From NCBI GenBank assembly GCA_036376245.1, contig DASVAS010000035.1:186001-250000 (forward strand): a stretch of 64,000 bases of DNA, read 5' to 3'. Position numbers and translations under genes: made by a program. Below the pieces are notes generated by a model. It saw only the letters and a program-made list of their open reading frames with translations, did no database searches and had not been told where the DNA came from. Positions 50,227 to 58,775 of the stretch are shown here, in pieces (position 1 is the stretch's first letter; the number at the start of each line of letters is the position of its first letter). Origin of the DNA: DATARR01 sp036376245. GTDB lineage: Bacteria > Acidobacteriota > Thermoanaerobaculia > Multivoradales > UBA5704.

Positions 50227-51253
50227 GACCAACACCCGGACCTTCACCAAGAAGGACTTTCAGACCGACCAGGAGGTGCGGTGGTGCCCGGGGTGCGGCG
50301 ACTACGCCATCCTCTCGGCCGTGCAGCAGGTCTTCCCCGAGCTGGGCGTGCCGAAGGAGAAGTTCGTGGTGGTCTCCGGCATCGGCTGCTCCAGCCGTTT
50401 CCCCTACTACATGAACACCTTCGGCTTCCATACGATCCACGGGCGGGCGCCCGCGGTGGCCACCGGCCTCAAGATGGCCCGGCCCGATCTGGAAGTCTGG
50501 ATCGCCACCGGCGACGGCGACTCCATGTCGATCGGCGGCAACCACCTGATCCACGTCCTGCGGCGGAACGTCGGGGTGAAGATCCTGATGTTCAACAACC
50601 GCATCTACGGCCTCACCAAGGGGCAGTACTCGCCCACCAGCGAGATCGGCAAGAAGACGAAGTCGACTCCCAGCGGCTCGGTGGACTATCCGTTCAACCC
50701 GCTCTCGCTGGCCCTGGGCGCCGGCGCCACCTTCGTGGCCCGCAGCGTCGACATCTTCCAGCAGCACCTGCGGGACACCCTGCGCCGCGCCGCCGAGCAC
50801 AAGGGGACGGCCTACGTCGAGATCTACCAGAACTGCAACATTTTCAACGACAAGGCCTTCACCTACATCACGGACAAGGAGTCCAAGGACGAGAACGTGC
50901 TCTACCTGGAGCACGGCAAGCCCCTGGTCTACGGCAAGAACAAGGACAAGGGGATCCGCATGCGCGGCACCCAGATGGAGGTCGTCGAGCTGGGCAACGG
51001 CGTCGGTCCCGAGGACTGCGTGATCTGGGACGAGACGCAGGAGAACCCGGCCACCGCCTTCCTGGCAGCCAATCTCCTGCCGCCTCACTTCCCGACCGCC
51101 CTCGGCGTCTTCCGCAGCGTCGAGCACCCCAGCTACGAGGAGCGGGTGGTGGCGCAGATGGAGGAAGAGACGAACCGCCTCGGCGCCGGTAGCCTGGAGA
51201 AGCTCCTCAACGGCGGGGATGTGTGGACGGTGCCGGGGCCGGCGGTGAGCTGA
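50216..51253 (+). CDS. korB: 2-oxoacid:ferredoxin oxidoreductase, beta subunit
   Basis: About 345 residues, starting inside the end of korA. TPP-binding domain: VRWCPGCGDYAILSA at the start, SGIGCSSRFPYY, the GDGDSMSIGGNH motif and the NNRIYGLTKGQYSPTS block are the KorB signature. No ferredoxin domain, so an external ferredoxin receives the electrons. Together with the nearby truncated nuo cluster this suggests reduced ferredoxin could feed a complex I lacking the NADH module. The long C-terminus (about 50 residues beyond the core) is acidic. Confidence 0.92.
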   Translation: MSTETNTRTFTKKDFQTDQEVRWCPGCGDYAILSAVQQVFPELGVPKEKFVVVSGIGCSSRFPYYMNTFGFHTIHGRAPAVATGLKMARPDLEVWIATGDGDSMSIGGNHLIHVLRRNVGVKILMFNNRIYGLTKGQYSPTSEIGKKTKSTPSGSVDYPFNPLSLALGAGATFVARSVDIFQQHLRDTLRRAAEHKGTAYVEIYQNCNIFNDKAFTYITDKESKDENVLYLEHGKPLVYGKNKDKGIRMRGTQMEVVELGNGVGPEDCVIWDETQENPATAFLAANLLPPHFPTALGVFRSVEHPSYEERVVAQMEEETNRLGAGSLEKLLNGGDVWTVPGPAVS

Positions 51254-51262
51254 TAAGATCTC

Positions 51263-51299
51263 GGTCCCGGACCCATGACTTGGGCTTGGGTTTGGGACC
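51263..51299. other. hairpin after korB
   Basis: GGTCCCGGACCC and GGGTTTGGGACC pair in 10 of 12 positions with a 13-nt loop. It sits 10 nt after the korB stop and 10 nt before the nucleotidyltransferase start, without a T-run. It may mark the transcript end or the edge of the acquired pair downstream. Confidence 0.4.
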
Positions 51300-51309
51300 G
51301 GGTTCCAAA

Positions 51310-52392
51310 ATGAGCAAGGGTGAAAACGGCAGCGGGAGCGCTTCCTCTCCTTTCGAGGAGTTACGTACCAAATATTCCAAAGATTGGCCTGCGATCACAG
51401 GCGCTCGCCTTCTTACTGTTCGCAGGTTTCGCGATCTGGAGCCCATAGAGGAGCTGAGCTCCGACAACACCGCGGTTGTGGTCTTTGGCTCGTTTGCTCG
51501 AGGCGAGCTCACCTCGGGAAGCGACATTGACTGGTCTCTGTTGATCGACGGCCCCTCCGATCCCGCGCACCTCCGCGTTGCGCAGGAGGTGCGCCGCGTC
51601 CTTGCGGAGCTGAACCTGCCTGAACCCGGTACGACCGAGACGTTCGGGACCCTCGCCAGCAGCCACGAGTTGATCCATCACATTGGTGGCCTGCGGGACA
51701 CCAACCAGAACATGACGCGCCGCATTCTGCTGCTATTGGAATCGCGTGCAATCACCAACGAGATCGTCCTTGATCGCGTGGTGCGAGGGATCCTGAACCG
51801 CTATATTGCTGAGACCAGCATCTCTTGGCGCGGCAGGCCAGACGTGGTGGTCCCGCGCTTCCTGCTTAACGATATCGTCCGCTTCTGGCGTACGATGGCT
51901 GTTGATTATGCAGCGAAGCGTTGGGAGCAGTCAGACAAGAAGTGGGCGCTCAGGAACGCAAAGCTGCGGATGTCTAGAAAGCTGCTTTTTGTCGCTGGAC
52001 TCCTGATCTGCTTCAGTTTCGAGCTTAATCCTCCCGCGGATCGCGACGATATCGTCTCAGACGCTGCGACTATGCCGCCGAAACTGTCAGACTTCTTTCT
52101 GGGACAGATGCGGCTCACTCCAATCGACCTGCTCTCGCAAGCGCTGCTGCGAACGGATCGTGCTGAAACGGTGGCGGATGTAATGGATTCTTATGACGCT
52201 TTTCTGGCGCTGCTCGGTGATGAGGCGAACCGTCAGCATCTTGAGGATCTGAAATTTGATGATGCGAGAGATGACGAGATCTTCGAGAGGGTTCGCGCCC
52301 TGAGTCACAGCTTTCAACGGGGGTTGACGGACATCTTCTTCAACGGCGATGATATGCTGCGAAACCTGGTCGTCAAATATGGAGTGTTCTGA
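51310..52392 (+). CDS. nucleotidyltransferase-domain protein (polymerase-beta fold)
   Basis: About 360 residues from ATG 51310; the ribosome-binding site is poor. The NTase core near residues 48-75 reads VVVFGSFARGELTSGSDID, the G-S...D-x-D metal-binding pattern of the MNT/polymerase-beta superfamily. The remaining 250 residues are helical with no recognised family. The stop overlaps the next ATG (TGATG), so the pair is co-translated with a TIM-barrel protein. The two genes look more AT-rich with different codon preferences (gat, ttt, ctt) than the flanking kor and SDR genes, consistent with acquisition. A nucleotide- or sugar-transferring modification or defence role is possible. Confidence 0.8.
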   Translation: MSKGENGSGSASSPFEELRTKYSKDWPAITGARLLTVRRFRDLEPIEELSSDNTAVVVFGSFARGELTSGSDIDWSLLIDGPSDPAHLRVAQEVRRVLAELNLPEPGTTETFGTLASSHELIHHIGGLRDTNQNMTRRILLLLESRAITNEIVLDRVVRGILNRYIAETSISWRGRPDVVVPRFLLNDIVRFWRTMAVDYAAKRWEQSDKKWALRNAKLRMSRKLLFVAGLLICFSFELNPPADRDDIVSDAATMPPKLSDFFLGQMRLTPIDLLSQALLRTDRAETVADVMDSYDAFLALLGDEANRQHLEDLKFDDARDDEIFERVRALSHSFQRGLTDIFFNGDDMLRNLVVKYGVF

Positions 52393-53126
52393 TGAGGCCC
52401 ATAGGCTTTTCCACGGGTGCCTTGGCTAAGGCGGACTTCCAGTCCGGAATCGAGATGCAGCGGTCGTTTGGCGTTACGGCCGTCGAGCTCTCGGCGTTGC
52501 GAGATCGCGAATTGATGCCGCTGTTGCGGGAGCTTGGAAAACTGAATCTGCAGGGATTCTCCCATGTCTCATTCCATGCTCCGAGCATGCTGACCGATCT
52601 GAACGAAGGGGCTCTCCTTGCCGCGCTGAAAGACATTCCTCCCTCATGGCCGATCATCGTTCATCCAGACGTCATCGAGACTCCTGAGCGATGGCGGTTT
52701 CTCGGCCAGCGGCTCTGTGTGGAGAATATGGATCAGCGGAAGCCTACCGGGCGTACCGTATCTGAAATGGAGACGATCTTTTCTGAGCTTCCTGATGCGA
52801 GCTTCTGTTTCGATATAGGTCATGCCAGACAAGTGGATCCGACCATGGGAGTCGCCATCGGTCTGCTGCAACGATTCCGGGGAAGGCTTCGACAGATCCA
52901 CATCAGCGAGGTCGATCCCTATGGTAAGCACATTCCGATCAGTTTCGCAGCTCTTTGTGGGTATCAGCTTGTGGCTAAGCTGATACCGCGAGACTGTCCC
53001 GCAATCATTGAGTCCACAGTCGATCGCGCTCAGATCCAGAATGAGTTGGAAGTTGCCTTGCGCGTGCTTACGGAGGAGCCCAAGCTTGAGCTTTACCCGG
53101 CTCGGGGTCCGGCACGGTCCTTGTAG
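52392..53126 (+). CDS. TIM-barrel protein, xylose-isomerase/AP-endonuclease-2-like
   Basis: About 244 residues, coupled to the NTase gene by a 1-nt overlap. Opening strand IGFSTGALAK, then HVSFHAPS, PIIVHPDVI, LCVENMDQRK, SFCFDIGHA and IHISEVDPYG follow the metal-binding order (His, His, Glu, Asp-x-x-His, His) of the sugar-phosphate isomerase/endonuclease IV-like TIM barrels. The barrel is short (the family usually has about 270 residues). Whether it works on sugars or DNA ends cannot be decided from the sequence. Tight pairing with an NTase suggests a two-step pathway or toxin/defence module. Confidence 0.78.
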   Translation: MRPIGFSTGALAKADFQSGIEMQRSFGVTAVELSALRDRELMPLLRELGKLNLQGFSHVSFHAPSMLTDLNEGALLAALKDIPPSWPIIVHPDVIETPERWRFLGQRLCVENMDQRKPTGRTVSEMETIFSELPDASFCFDIGHARQVDPTMGVAIGLLQRFRGRLRQIHISEVDPYGKHIPISFAALCGYQLVAKLIPRDCPAIIESTVDRAQIQNELEVALRVLTEEPKLELYPARGPARSL

Positions 53127-53153
53127 GCCTCTCCCCCCGAAGGGAGGTGCGCG

Positions 53154-53927
53154 ATGCGGCTGGAAGGCAAAGTGGCCCTGGTCACGGGCGGTGGATCGGG
53201 GATCGGCGAAGCGGCGGCGGTGCTGTTCGCCAAAGAGGGAGCGCGGGTGGCGGTTCTCGGGCGGACGCGGGAGAAGCTGGAGGAGACGGTCCGGCAGATC
53301 GGCGAGTCCGCCATGGCGGTCGAGGGGGACGTCTCCAAGTATGCGGACATGGAGCGGGTGGTGGGGGAGATCGTCGAGCGCTGGGGACGGCTGGATATCG
53401 TCTTCGCCAACGCGGGGATCAACGGCGTCTGGGCGCCCATCGACGAGCTGGCGCCGGAGGAGTGGGAGAAGACGATCGCCATCAACCTCAACGGCACATT
53501 TTTCACCATCAAGGCGGCGGCGCCCCACCTCAAGAAGCGCGGCGGCTCGGTGATCGTTACGTCATCGGTCAACGGCACGCGGATGTTCAGCAACGCGGGC
53601 GCCTCGGCCTACGCCAGCACCAAGGCGGCCCAGGTGGCCTTAACCCAGATGCTGGCGGTGGAGCTGGCCAAGCACCGCATCCGCGTCAACGTGATCTGCC
53701 CCGGCGCCATCGAGACCGAGATCGAGGAGAGCACCGAGACGCGGGACCTGGAGAAGGCGCGGGAGCCCGTGGAGTATCCCGAGGGGGCGATCCCGCTGAC
53801 CGACGGCAAGCCCGGCAGCGCCGAGCAGGTGGCGAAGCTGGTGTTGTTCCTGGCGTCGGACGAGTCGGATCACATCACGGGGACGCCGGTGTGGATCGAC
53901 GGCGGGCAGTCGCTGCTCCAGGGGTGA
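53154..53927 (+). CDS. short-chain dehydrogenase/reductase
   Basis: About 257 residues, ATG with GGGAGGT upstream. Classical SDR: cofactor motif VTGGGSGIGEAA, NAG in FANAGING, catalytic Ser in VTSSVNG and SAYASTKAA with the Tyr-x-x-x-Lys pair. The C-terminus HITGTPVWIDGGQSLLQG is typical of glucose-dehydrogenase/ketoreductase-like members. Substrate unknown. Its last 53 nt overlap the end of the convergent radical SAM gene, unusually long for convergent genes. Confidence 0.93.
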   Translation: MRLEGKVALVTGGGSGIGEAAAVLFAKEGARVAVLGRTREKLEETVRQIGESAMAVEGDVSKYADMERVVGEIVERWGRLDIVFANAGINGVWAPIDELAPEEWEKTIAINLNGTFFTIKAAAPHLKKRGGSVIVTSSVNGTRMFSNAGASAYASTKAAQVALTQMLAVELAKHRIRVNVICPGAIETEIEESTETRDLEKAREPVEYPEGAIPLTDGKPGSAEQVAKLVLFLASDESDHITGTPVWIDGGQSLLQG

Positions 53928-55182
53928 TCCTGTGGAGGGAGCGCACGAAGCGGACGTCCTGCTCGTAGAAGAACGTGGCGACGGGGCAGCCCTTGCCGGC
54001 GCCGCACATGGCGTCGACGGTCCGGTCGTTCTCCGGGTCATGCTCCCAGCCTGATCCCTGCCGCAGGATGCGCGAGAGCTCGGCACGGAAACGGCGGTAC
54101 CCCTCGCCGTGCCAGACTTCCTGGATGGACTGGCGGTAGACGTTGCCCAGCTCCTTGCCCTGGAGGATGCAGCAGGGGGCGACGTTGCCGTTCGTGCGGA
54201 TCAGCATGGAGTGCCAGCCGATCATGCAGGCGTTCTCGATTCCCGCGCTCCCCGCCCCGGCCCGGGCAGCCAGCCGGTGCCGCAGCCGCTCCCGGACATG
54301 GTTGAAGCTGTCGCGGACCGAGAAGCCGTCCCGCGGCAGCAGACGGGCGAGCCGCTGGAAAGGCCCGAGGGCCGGCCGGCCGGCGCCGATCCGTCCGTTC
54401 ATCTCCGCGACCCTGGCGGAGAGGTCCTGCTCGAAGCTGTTGATGCAGCCGATCGTCCGATAGCCGTCGAGACGGACGATCTCCTCATAGAGCCCCATCA
54501 TCTCGTCGGTTTCGGCCGCGGTCATCCGCTGCGTGGGGTCCAGGTAGGCGAGACCATTGAAGAGGATCTCGTCCACACCCGCCTCCCGGGCCAGGCGGTA
54601 CATCTCGGGGATGGTCCGGTAGTTCTCCTTCCAGACCAGGAACTGCAGGGTCACGCGGGGCAGGCGGCCCCGGCTCCTCCGGGCGGTCAGCGCCTTCACG
54701 TTGTCCACCACGCGCTGGAAGTTGCGGGCGGACGTCCGCATCATCGAGGCGTAGGTCGCCTCGTCCGCCGTGTTGAGGCTGACGGTGATCTGGTCGCAGG
54801 TGGCGGCCAGCAGCTCCGCAACCTCGGAGCGCATCAGGACGGCGTTGGTCGTCAGGTTCTCGATCGGGAGCCCGGCCGCCTGGATGGCCCGCAGGAAGTC
54901 CCGGATGCCGCGGTGGAACAGGGGCTCGCCGCCGCCGGACAACCGCAGGGAGCGGGTGCCGGCCTGCCGGAGCTCGCCCAGCATCTCCTCGAAGCGGGGC
55001 ATGGGGACTTCGTCCGTGCCTCGGAGCGCGGCTGTCGAGCAGAAGAAGCAATTGATGTTGCAGCGGTCCGCGGGGTGGATCTCCACGTGATAGGGCCCGC
55101 CGTACGCCGTCCCGTCCGCGATCCCCCGGAGAATGGCCGCCTTGTCTTCCCGCGTCAGATGGTTCCAGCCGAAGCCGCTCAT
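53875..55182 (-). CDS. radical SAM/SPASM protein
   Basis: About 435 residues. The CxxxCxxC radical SAM cluster motif is CNINCFFC near residue 40, with SGGGEPLFHRGI as the glycine-rich SAM-binding segment. A C-terminal SPASM region has Cys in ENACMIGWHS, APCCILQG and later AMCGAGKGC, giving auxiliary Fe-S ligands. Such proteins modify peptides or act in cofactor maturation. No peptide precursor is visible beside it. The ribosome-binding site is weak. The last 24 residues overlap the SDR gene antisense and may be dispensable. Confidence 0.88.
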   Translation of the reverse strand: MSGFGWNHLTREDKAAILRGIADGTAYGGPYHVEIHPADRCNINCFFCSTAALRGTDEVPMPRFEEMLGELRQAGTRSLRLSGGGEPLFHRGIRDFLRAIQAAGLPIENLTTNAVLMRSEVAELLAATCDQITVSLNTADEATYASMMRTSARNFQRVVDNVKALTARRSRGRLPRVTLQFLVWKENYRTIPEMYRLAREAGVDEILFNGLAYLDPTQRMTAAETDEMMGLYEEIVRLDGYRTIGCINSFEQDLSARVAEMNGRIGAGRPALGPFQRLARLLPRDGFSVRDSFNHVRERLRHRLAARAGAGSAGIENACMIGWHSMLIRTNGNVAPCCILQGKELGNVYRQSIQEVWHGEGYRRFRAELSRILRQGSGWEHDPENDRTVDAMCGAGKGCPVATFFYEQDVRFVRSLHRITPGAATARRRSTPASP

Positions 55183-55228
55183 CTGTAAGAGAGTTTAGAA
55201 AAAACGAGGAGGATTGTCTCGTCCGGGA

Positions 55229-56959
55229 TCAGAGCGGGGCGATCAGGGCTGTTTCCTCCCCCTCCGGCTGGAACAGCGAGACCGACACCACGCCCGGCCC
55301 GGCGTGGGTGCCGACCACCGGCCCTACCTCCGCCTGGATCAGCTCGGAGACCTGGAAGGCGTCGCGCACCGTCTTCTCCAGGCGGTCGGCCCAGGCGGGC
55401 GCGTTGCCGTGGCTGACGCCCGCCACCACCGGACGCTTGGGATCGACGCGCTTGCGGAGGATCTCCAGGATCTTCGGATGGGCGGCCCGGCCGCCGCGCA
55501 CCCGGTCCACGGGCGCGACTTCGCCTTCGACCACGCCCAGGATCGGCTTGATCCCCAGCAGTCCGCCCACCAGCGCCCGCGCCTTGCCGATGCGGCCGCC
55601 CCGCGCCAGGTACTCCAGGGTGTCCACCACGAAGAGGGTGTGGATGCGCGGCGTCATCGCCAGCAACCGCCGCCGGATCTCGCCCGCGGGCTCGTTGCGG
55701 GCGGCCATGCGGGCGGCGAACAGGGCCAGGAGTCCCAGGCCGAGGCTCACCTGTCCGGAGTCCACCACCGAGACGCCCTCGGGCGCGCTGGCCTTCGCGT
55801 TCTCCGCCGTCTTCGACATGCGGGACGAGATGTGGATCGAGACCACCTCGTGCCCCTTGCCCACCCATTCGCCGTAGCGGCGGGCGAATTCCTCGCCGGG
55901 GGGCGGGCTCGACGCGGGGTGCGCCTTCTTCTCCTTCAGCATGGCGTAGAAGCGGCCGGGCTGGAGGTCGACGCGGTCGCGGTAGACCTCCTTGCCGAAG
56001 GCCACGGTCAGCGGCACCACGGCGATGCCATGGGCACCGGCCACGTCGGGCGGCAGGTCCGAGGTGGAATCGGTGACGACCTGCACCCGGGGCTCGCGGC
56101 GCACCAGGAAGCCCTTCTCTTCCAGGCCGAGCACCTCCTGCACGATCTCGCCGTCGCGGTCCGGGAGCCCGTCGAGGATCTGCCGCAGGGTCGCTCCCCG
56201 CTGGGCCGCGCCCAGGATGCGCTGCTGGAGCGGCGAGAAGGGAGTGGCGAAGAAGCTGGGGCCGATCTCCACCTCGAGCTGGCCCCGGGGATCGGGGAAC
56301 TCGCCCAGGGAGTCCTCGATGGCGGCGAGCACGAGGGCGTCGAGATCCTCCTCGATCTCCCGCCGGGCGGGGAAGTCGCCGGGTACGAAGCGGAAGGGTC
56401 CCTCGTGGAGCCGGCCGAGGCGGCAGAAGGCCTTGAGCGCCCGCGCCGGACCGGCCACGGCGGCCACAACCTGCCCGCGGTCCACCAGGAGCGAGCCGCC
56501 CCGGAGATCCAGGCGTCCACTGATCCCGGCCGCGTTGAGCCCGCGCAGCAGCTCGATCAGGGGCGTCTGCGAGAGATCGCCCACCAGGGAAGCCAGGCGC
56601 GCGTCGGGCTCGACGCCCAGCTCGCGGCCGAGGAGGACCAGGAGGAGGCGGCGCGCCAGCTCCGCTGTCTCCAAGCCGAAGGTGGCGAGGAAGGAGACCT
56701 CTTCAGGCAGGCTCTCCTCCTCCTCGGGATGCTGCCCCAGCACCACGACGGTGCGGCCCTCGGCGAGCAGTTCCTTCGGATCGAGCACCGCTGGATCGAT
56801 GACGATCACGGCCGAGCCGAGACCCTGGGCGAAGCGTTGCGCCCGGGCCGGATCGGTCACGGGCACGACCTCGTAGCCCTGGCCCGCGAGCTCGCGCCCG
56901 ATCTCCCGCAGGCGCTCGGCCTGGAGATCGATCAGAAGGACGGTGGGGCGGGTGGACAT
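55229..56959 (-). CDS. receiver-like / DUF4388 / DegV fusion
   Basis: About 576 residues from ATG 56959. Residues 1-115 look like a receiver domain (TVLLIDLQAERLREIGRELA with an Asp at VIVIDP); about 125-200 is a DUF4388 domain (LSQTPLIELLRGLNAAGISG); about 235-285 a small helical domain; and 290-576 a complete DegV fatty-acid-binding domain (VTDSTSDLPPDV, HISSRMSKTAENA, VDTLEYLARGGRIGKA). DegV proteins bind fatty acids, in some bacteria as FakB delivering them to a kinase. DUF4388 is found in signalling proteins of Myxococcota and Acidobacteriota. Fused to DegV it suggests lipid-linked signalling. It follows the other DUF4388 gene by 13 nt. Confidence 0.85.
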   Translation of the reverse strand: MSTRPTVLLIDLQAERLREIGRELAGQGYEVVPVTDPARAQRFAQGLGSAVIVIDPAVLDPKELLAEGRTVVVLGQHPEEEESLPEEVSFLATFGLETAELARRLLLVLLGRELGVEPDARLASLVGDLSQTPLIELLRGLNAAGISGRLDLRGGSLLVDRGQVVAAVAGPARALKAFCRLGRLHEGPFRFVPGDFPARREIEEDLDALVLAAIEDSLGEFPDPRGQLEVEIGPSFFATPFSPLQQRILGAAQRGATLRQILDGLPDRDGEIVQEVLGLEEKGFLVRREPRVQVVTDSTSDLPPDVAGAHGIAVVPLTVAFGKEVYRDRVDLQPGRFYAMLKEKKAHPASSPPPGEEFARRYGEWVGKGHEVVSIHISSRMSKTAENAKASAPEGVSVVDSGQVSLGLGLLALFAARMAARNEPAGEIRRRLLAMTPRIHTLFVVDTLEYLARGGRIGKARALVGGLLGIKPILGVVEGEVAPVDRVRGGRAAHPKILEILRKRVDPKRPVVAGVSHGNAPAWADRLEKTVRDAFQVSELIQAEVGPVVGTHAGPGVVSVSLFQPEGEETALIAPL

Positions 56960-56972
56960 AGGGGCGGCGTTC

Positions 56973-58472
56973 TCAAGCGTCCGGATGGAGGAGACGGAGC
57001 ACGCCCAGCAGGCTGTGGGGCTCATGCGGGCTGCTCCGCCAGCGGGAAGATCCCCGGACCAGCGACTGGACCTGCTTTCGCGCCTCGTCGCCGCCGGCCA
57101 CCAGCACGCCCGCCGAGCCGCGCGGGCCGCTGCTTTCGAGCCGCTGCACCACGCCGCGCACGGTCTCCAGCGCGTCCGTTCCCCGCATCCAGACGAGGAC
57201 GCCCGCGCAGCCGGGGACGATGGCGTTGATCTGCGGCTGGGCCGCGCCGGTCAGCACCTGCACGTGCAGGGATAGCTTGCCCCGGCGGCTGGGGAAGTTG
57301 ACGCTGCCGGCGCGGCGCAGCTCGACCTGTTCCACCAGCCGGCGCAGGCCTTCGTTCTGGCGGAAGCCGGGTCCTTCCTCGATGAGCTGGCGCAGGACCG
57401 GCCAGACCTCCGGCTCCACCAGGATGAGATAGGGCAGGGCGCTGGCGGCGAAGCCCGCCGCGGCCGCCGCCTCGATCAGATCCTCGATGGAGACCTGGAA
57501 CAGCAGGGAGGAGGAGATCTCGCTGGTGTTCTGGAGCTCGGCGTCGGTCTCGGCGGACTTCGGGGCGACGGCGCCGCGTTCCACCAGCAGGGCCACGGCG
57601 AGCCGGGTGGAGAGGGGAGCCTCGGCCTCGTCGGCGATCAAGTCGAAGAGGCGGACGCCCGGCTCCTGGAGCACGCGGTCGAAGACCCGCCGCAGGGGCA
57701 GGCCCTTGAAGCCCGAGTCCACGGCGGGCAGGTTCGGCGTCAGGGCCTGGAGCGGCTGCCCGGTGGGCGGCAGTTGATGGCGCCGCTGGCCGATCTCGTC
57801 CTTGAGCCACGCCGACTCCATGAGGATCTCCTGGAGCGGCAGGGGGGCGGCCGTCTGCGAGACCTCCAGCGGGGCCGGATCGAAGCGGAAGCCGCCTTCC
57901 TCGTGGGAGAGCAGGGCCAGCAGCGCCTCCCGGCCGTGCAGACCCTGCCAGCGGGCCTCGACCGCGTCGCCGTCGCGCATCGCGAGGGTGCCGGCGCCGG
58001 TCGCCGCCTTGACCCGCAGGATGCCGGTCTTGCGCACCTGTCCCAGGTACTGGAGGAGAGCCCAGAGCGGATGGTTCGCGAGATCGCCCTGGAGGACCTG
58101 GAGAACGGCGGTGCGCTGGGCCAGCAGCCGGTCCAGCCGGAGGAGCAACTCTTCGAGATCGCAGGGGCGCGTGAGGTATTCGTCCGCGCCGGCCCGCAGA
58201 GCGGCGACGCGGTCGGCCGGGGTGTTCCGGTCCGAGAGCATGAGGATGGGGACGGACCGCGTGGACGGCTGGTTGCGGAGCCCCTCCACGGTGGACAGCC
58301 CGGCGGCGGGGGATTCGCCGAGCACGACGAGGTCCACCTGCTGGTCCTGGGCCATGGCGACGGCCCGCGCGCCGTCGTTGAGGCGGCGGACCTCGTGTCC
58401 GGCCACGTGCAGGCGGTCCGCGAGCACGGCCGCGAACACGGAATCGCTCTCGATCACCAGGACTTTCGCCAC
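56973..58472 (-). CDS. pseudo-receiver / DUF4388 signalling protein
   Basis: About 499 residues, GTG start with GAGAGG upstream. Residues 1-120 fold like a response-regulator receiver, but the phospho-acceptor region reads VDLVVLGESPAAG, without the usual Asp, and the conserved Lys is Arg in YLTRPCD, so phosphorylation is unlikely. A DUF4388 domain follows (about 130-215, GDLANHPLWALLQYLGQV). The second half (about 250-499) is poorly conserved, with a DUF4388-like or GTPase-activator-like sheet near the end (INAIVPGCAGVLVW). It pairs with the DegV fusion downstream in one operon. Confidence 0.82.
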   Translation of the reverse strand: MAKVLVIESDSVFAAVLADRLHVAGHEVRRLNDGARAVAMAQDQQVDLVVLGESPAAGLSTVEGLRNQPSTRSVPILMLSDRNTPADRVAALRAGADEYLTRPCDLEELLLRLDRLLAQRTAVLQVLQGDLANHPLWALLQYLGQVRKTGILRVKAATGAGTLAMRDGDAVEARWQGLHGREALLALLSHEEGGFRFDPAPLEVSQTAAPLPLQEILMESAWLKDEIGQRRHQLPPTGQPLQALTPNLPAVDSGFKGLPLRRVFDRVLQEPGVRLFDLIADEAEAPLSTRLAVALLVERGAVAPKSAETDAELQNTSEISSSLLFQVSIEDLIEAAAAAGFAASALPYLILVEPEVWPVLRQLIEEGPGFRQNEGLRRLVEQVELRRAGSVNFPSRRGKLSLHVQVLTGAAQPQINAIVPGCAGVLVWMRGTDALETVRGVVQRLESSGPRGSAGVLVAGGDEARKQVQSLVRGSSRWRSSPHEPHSLLGVLRLLHPDA

Positions 58473-58581
58473 GGCATCCCTCTCCGGTCTTCAGCAGGAA
58501 CGGAGACCATTGTATGCGGGAGAACGCCGGAAGGGAGGGGAAATCCTCAGGGTGGGGTGGTGATTGGGGCGGCATGCCCTT

Positions 58582-58750
58582 CGAAACCTCACCCCCTGGC
58601 CCCCTCTCCCAGCCCCCGTCCCCCACCCGGGAGAGGGGGGACGATGACTCAACGATCTTGCCAAGCTCAGCAAGACCTTGATCGCAGGGCCCTCCCTCTC
58701 CCGGGGGCGGGCGGCAGGGAGATGGGAGAGGGACCGAGGGTGAGGTCTCG
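58582..58750. repeat. dispersed inverted-repeat element, copy 7 (full length)
   Basis: Best-preserved ends: with the adjacent bases, GCCCTTCGAAACCTCACCCC and GGGTGAGGTCTCGAAGGGGC form an inverted repeat of about 19 bp. Internal CCCTCTCC/GGAGAGGG hairpins. It fills most of the 303-nt gap between two minus-strand genes; nothing else is visible there. Confidence 0.8.
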
Positions 58751-58775
58751 AAGGGGCAGATCGCCCGCCTGGCAA

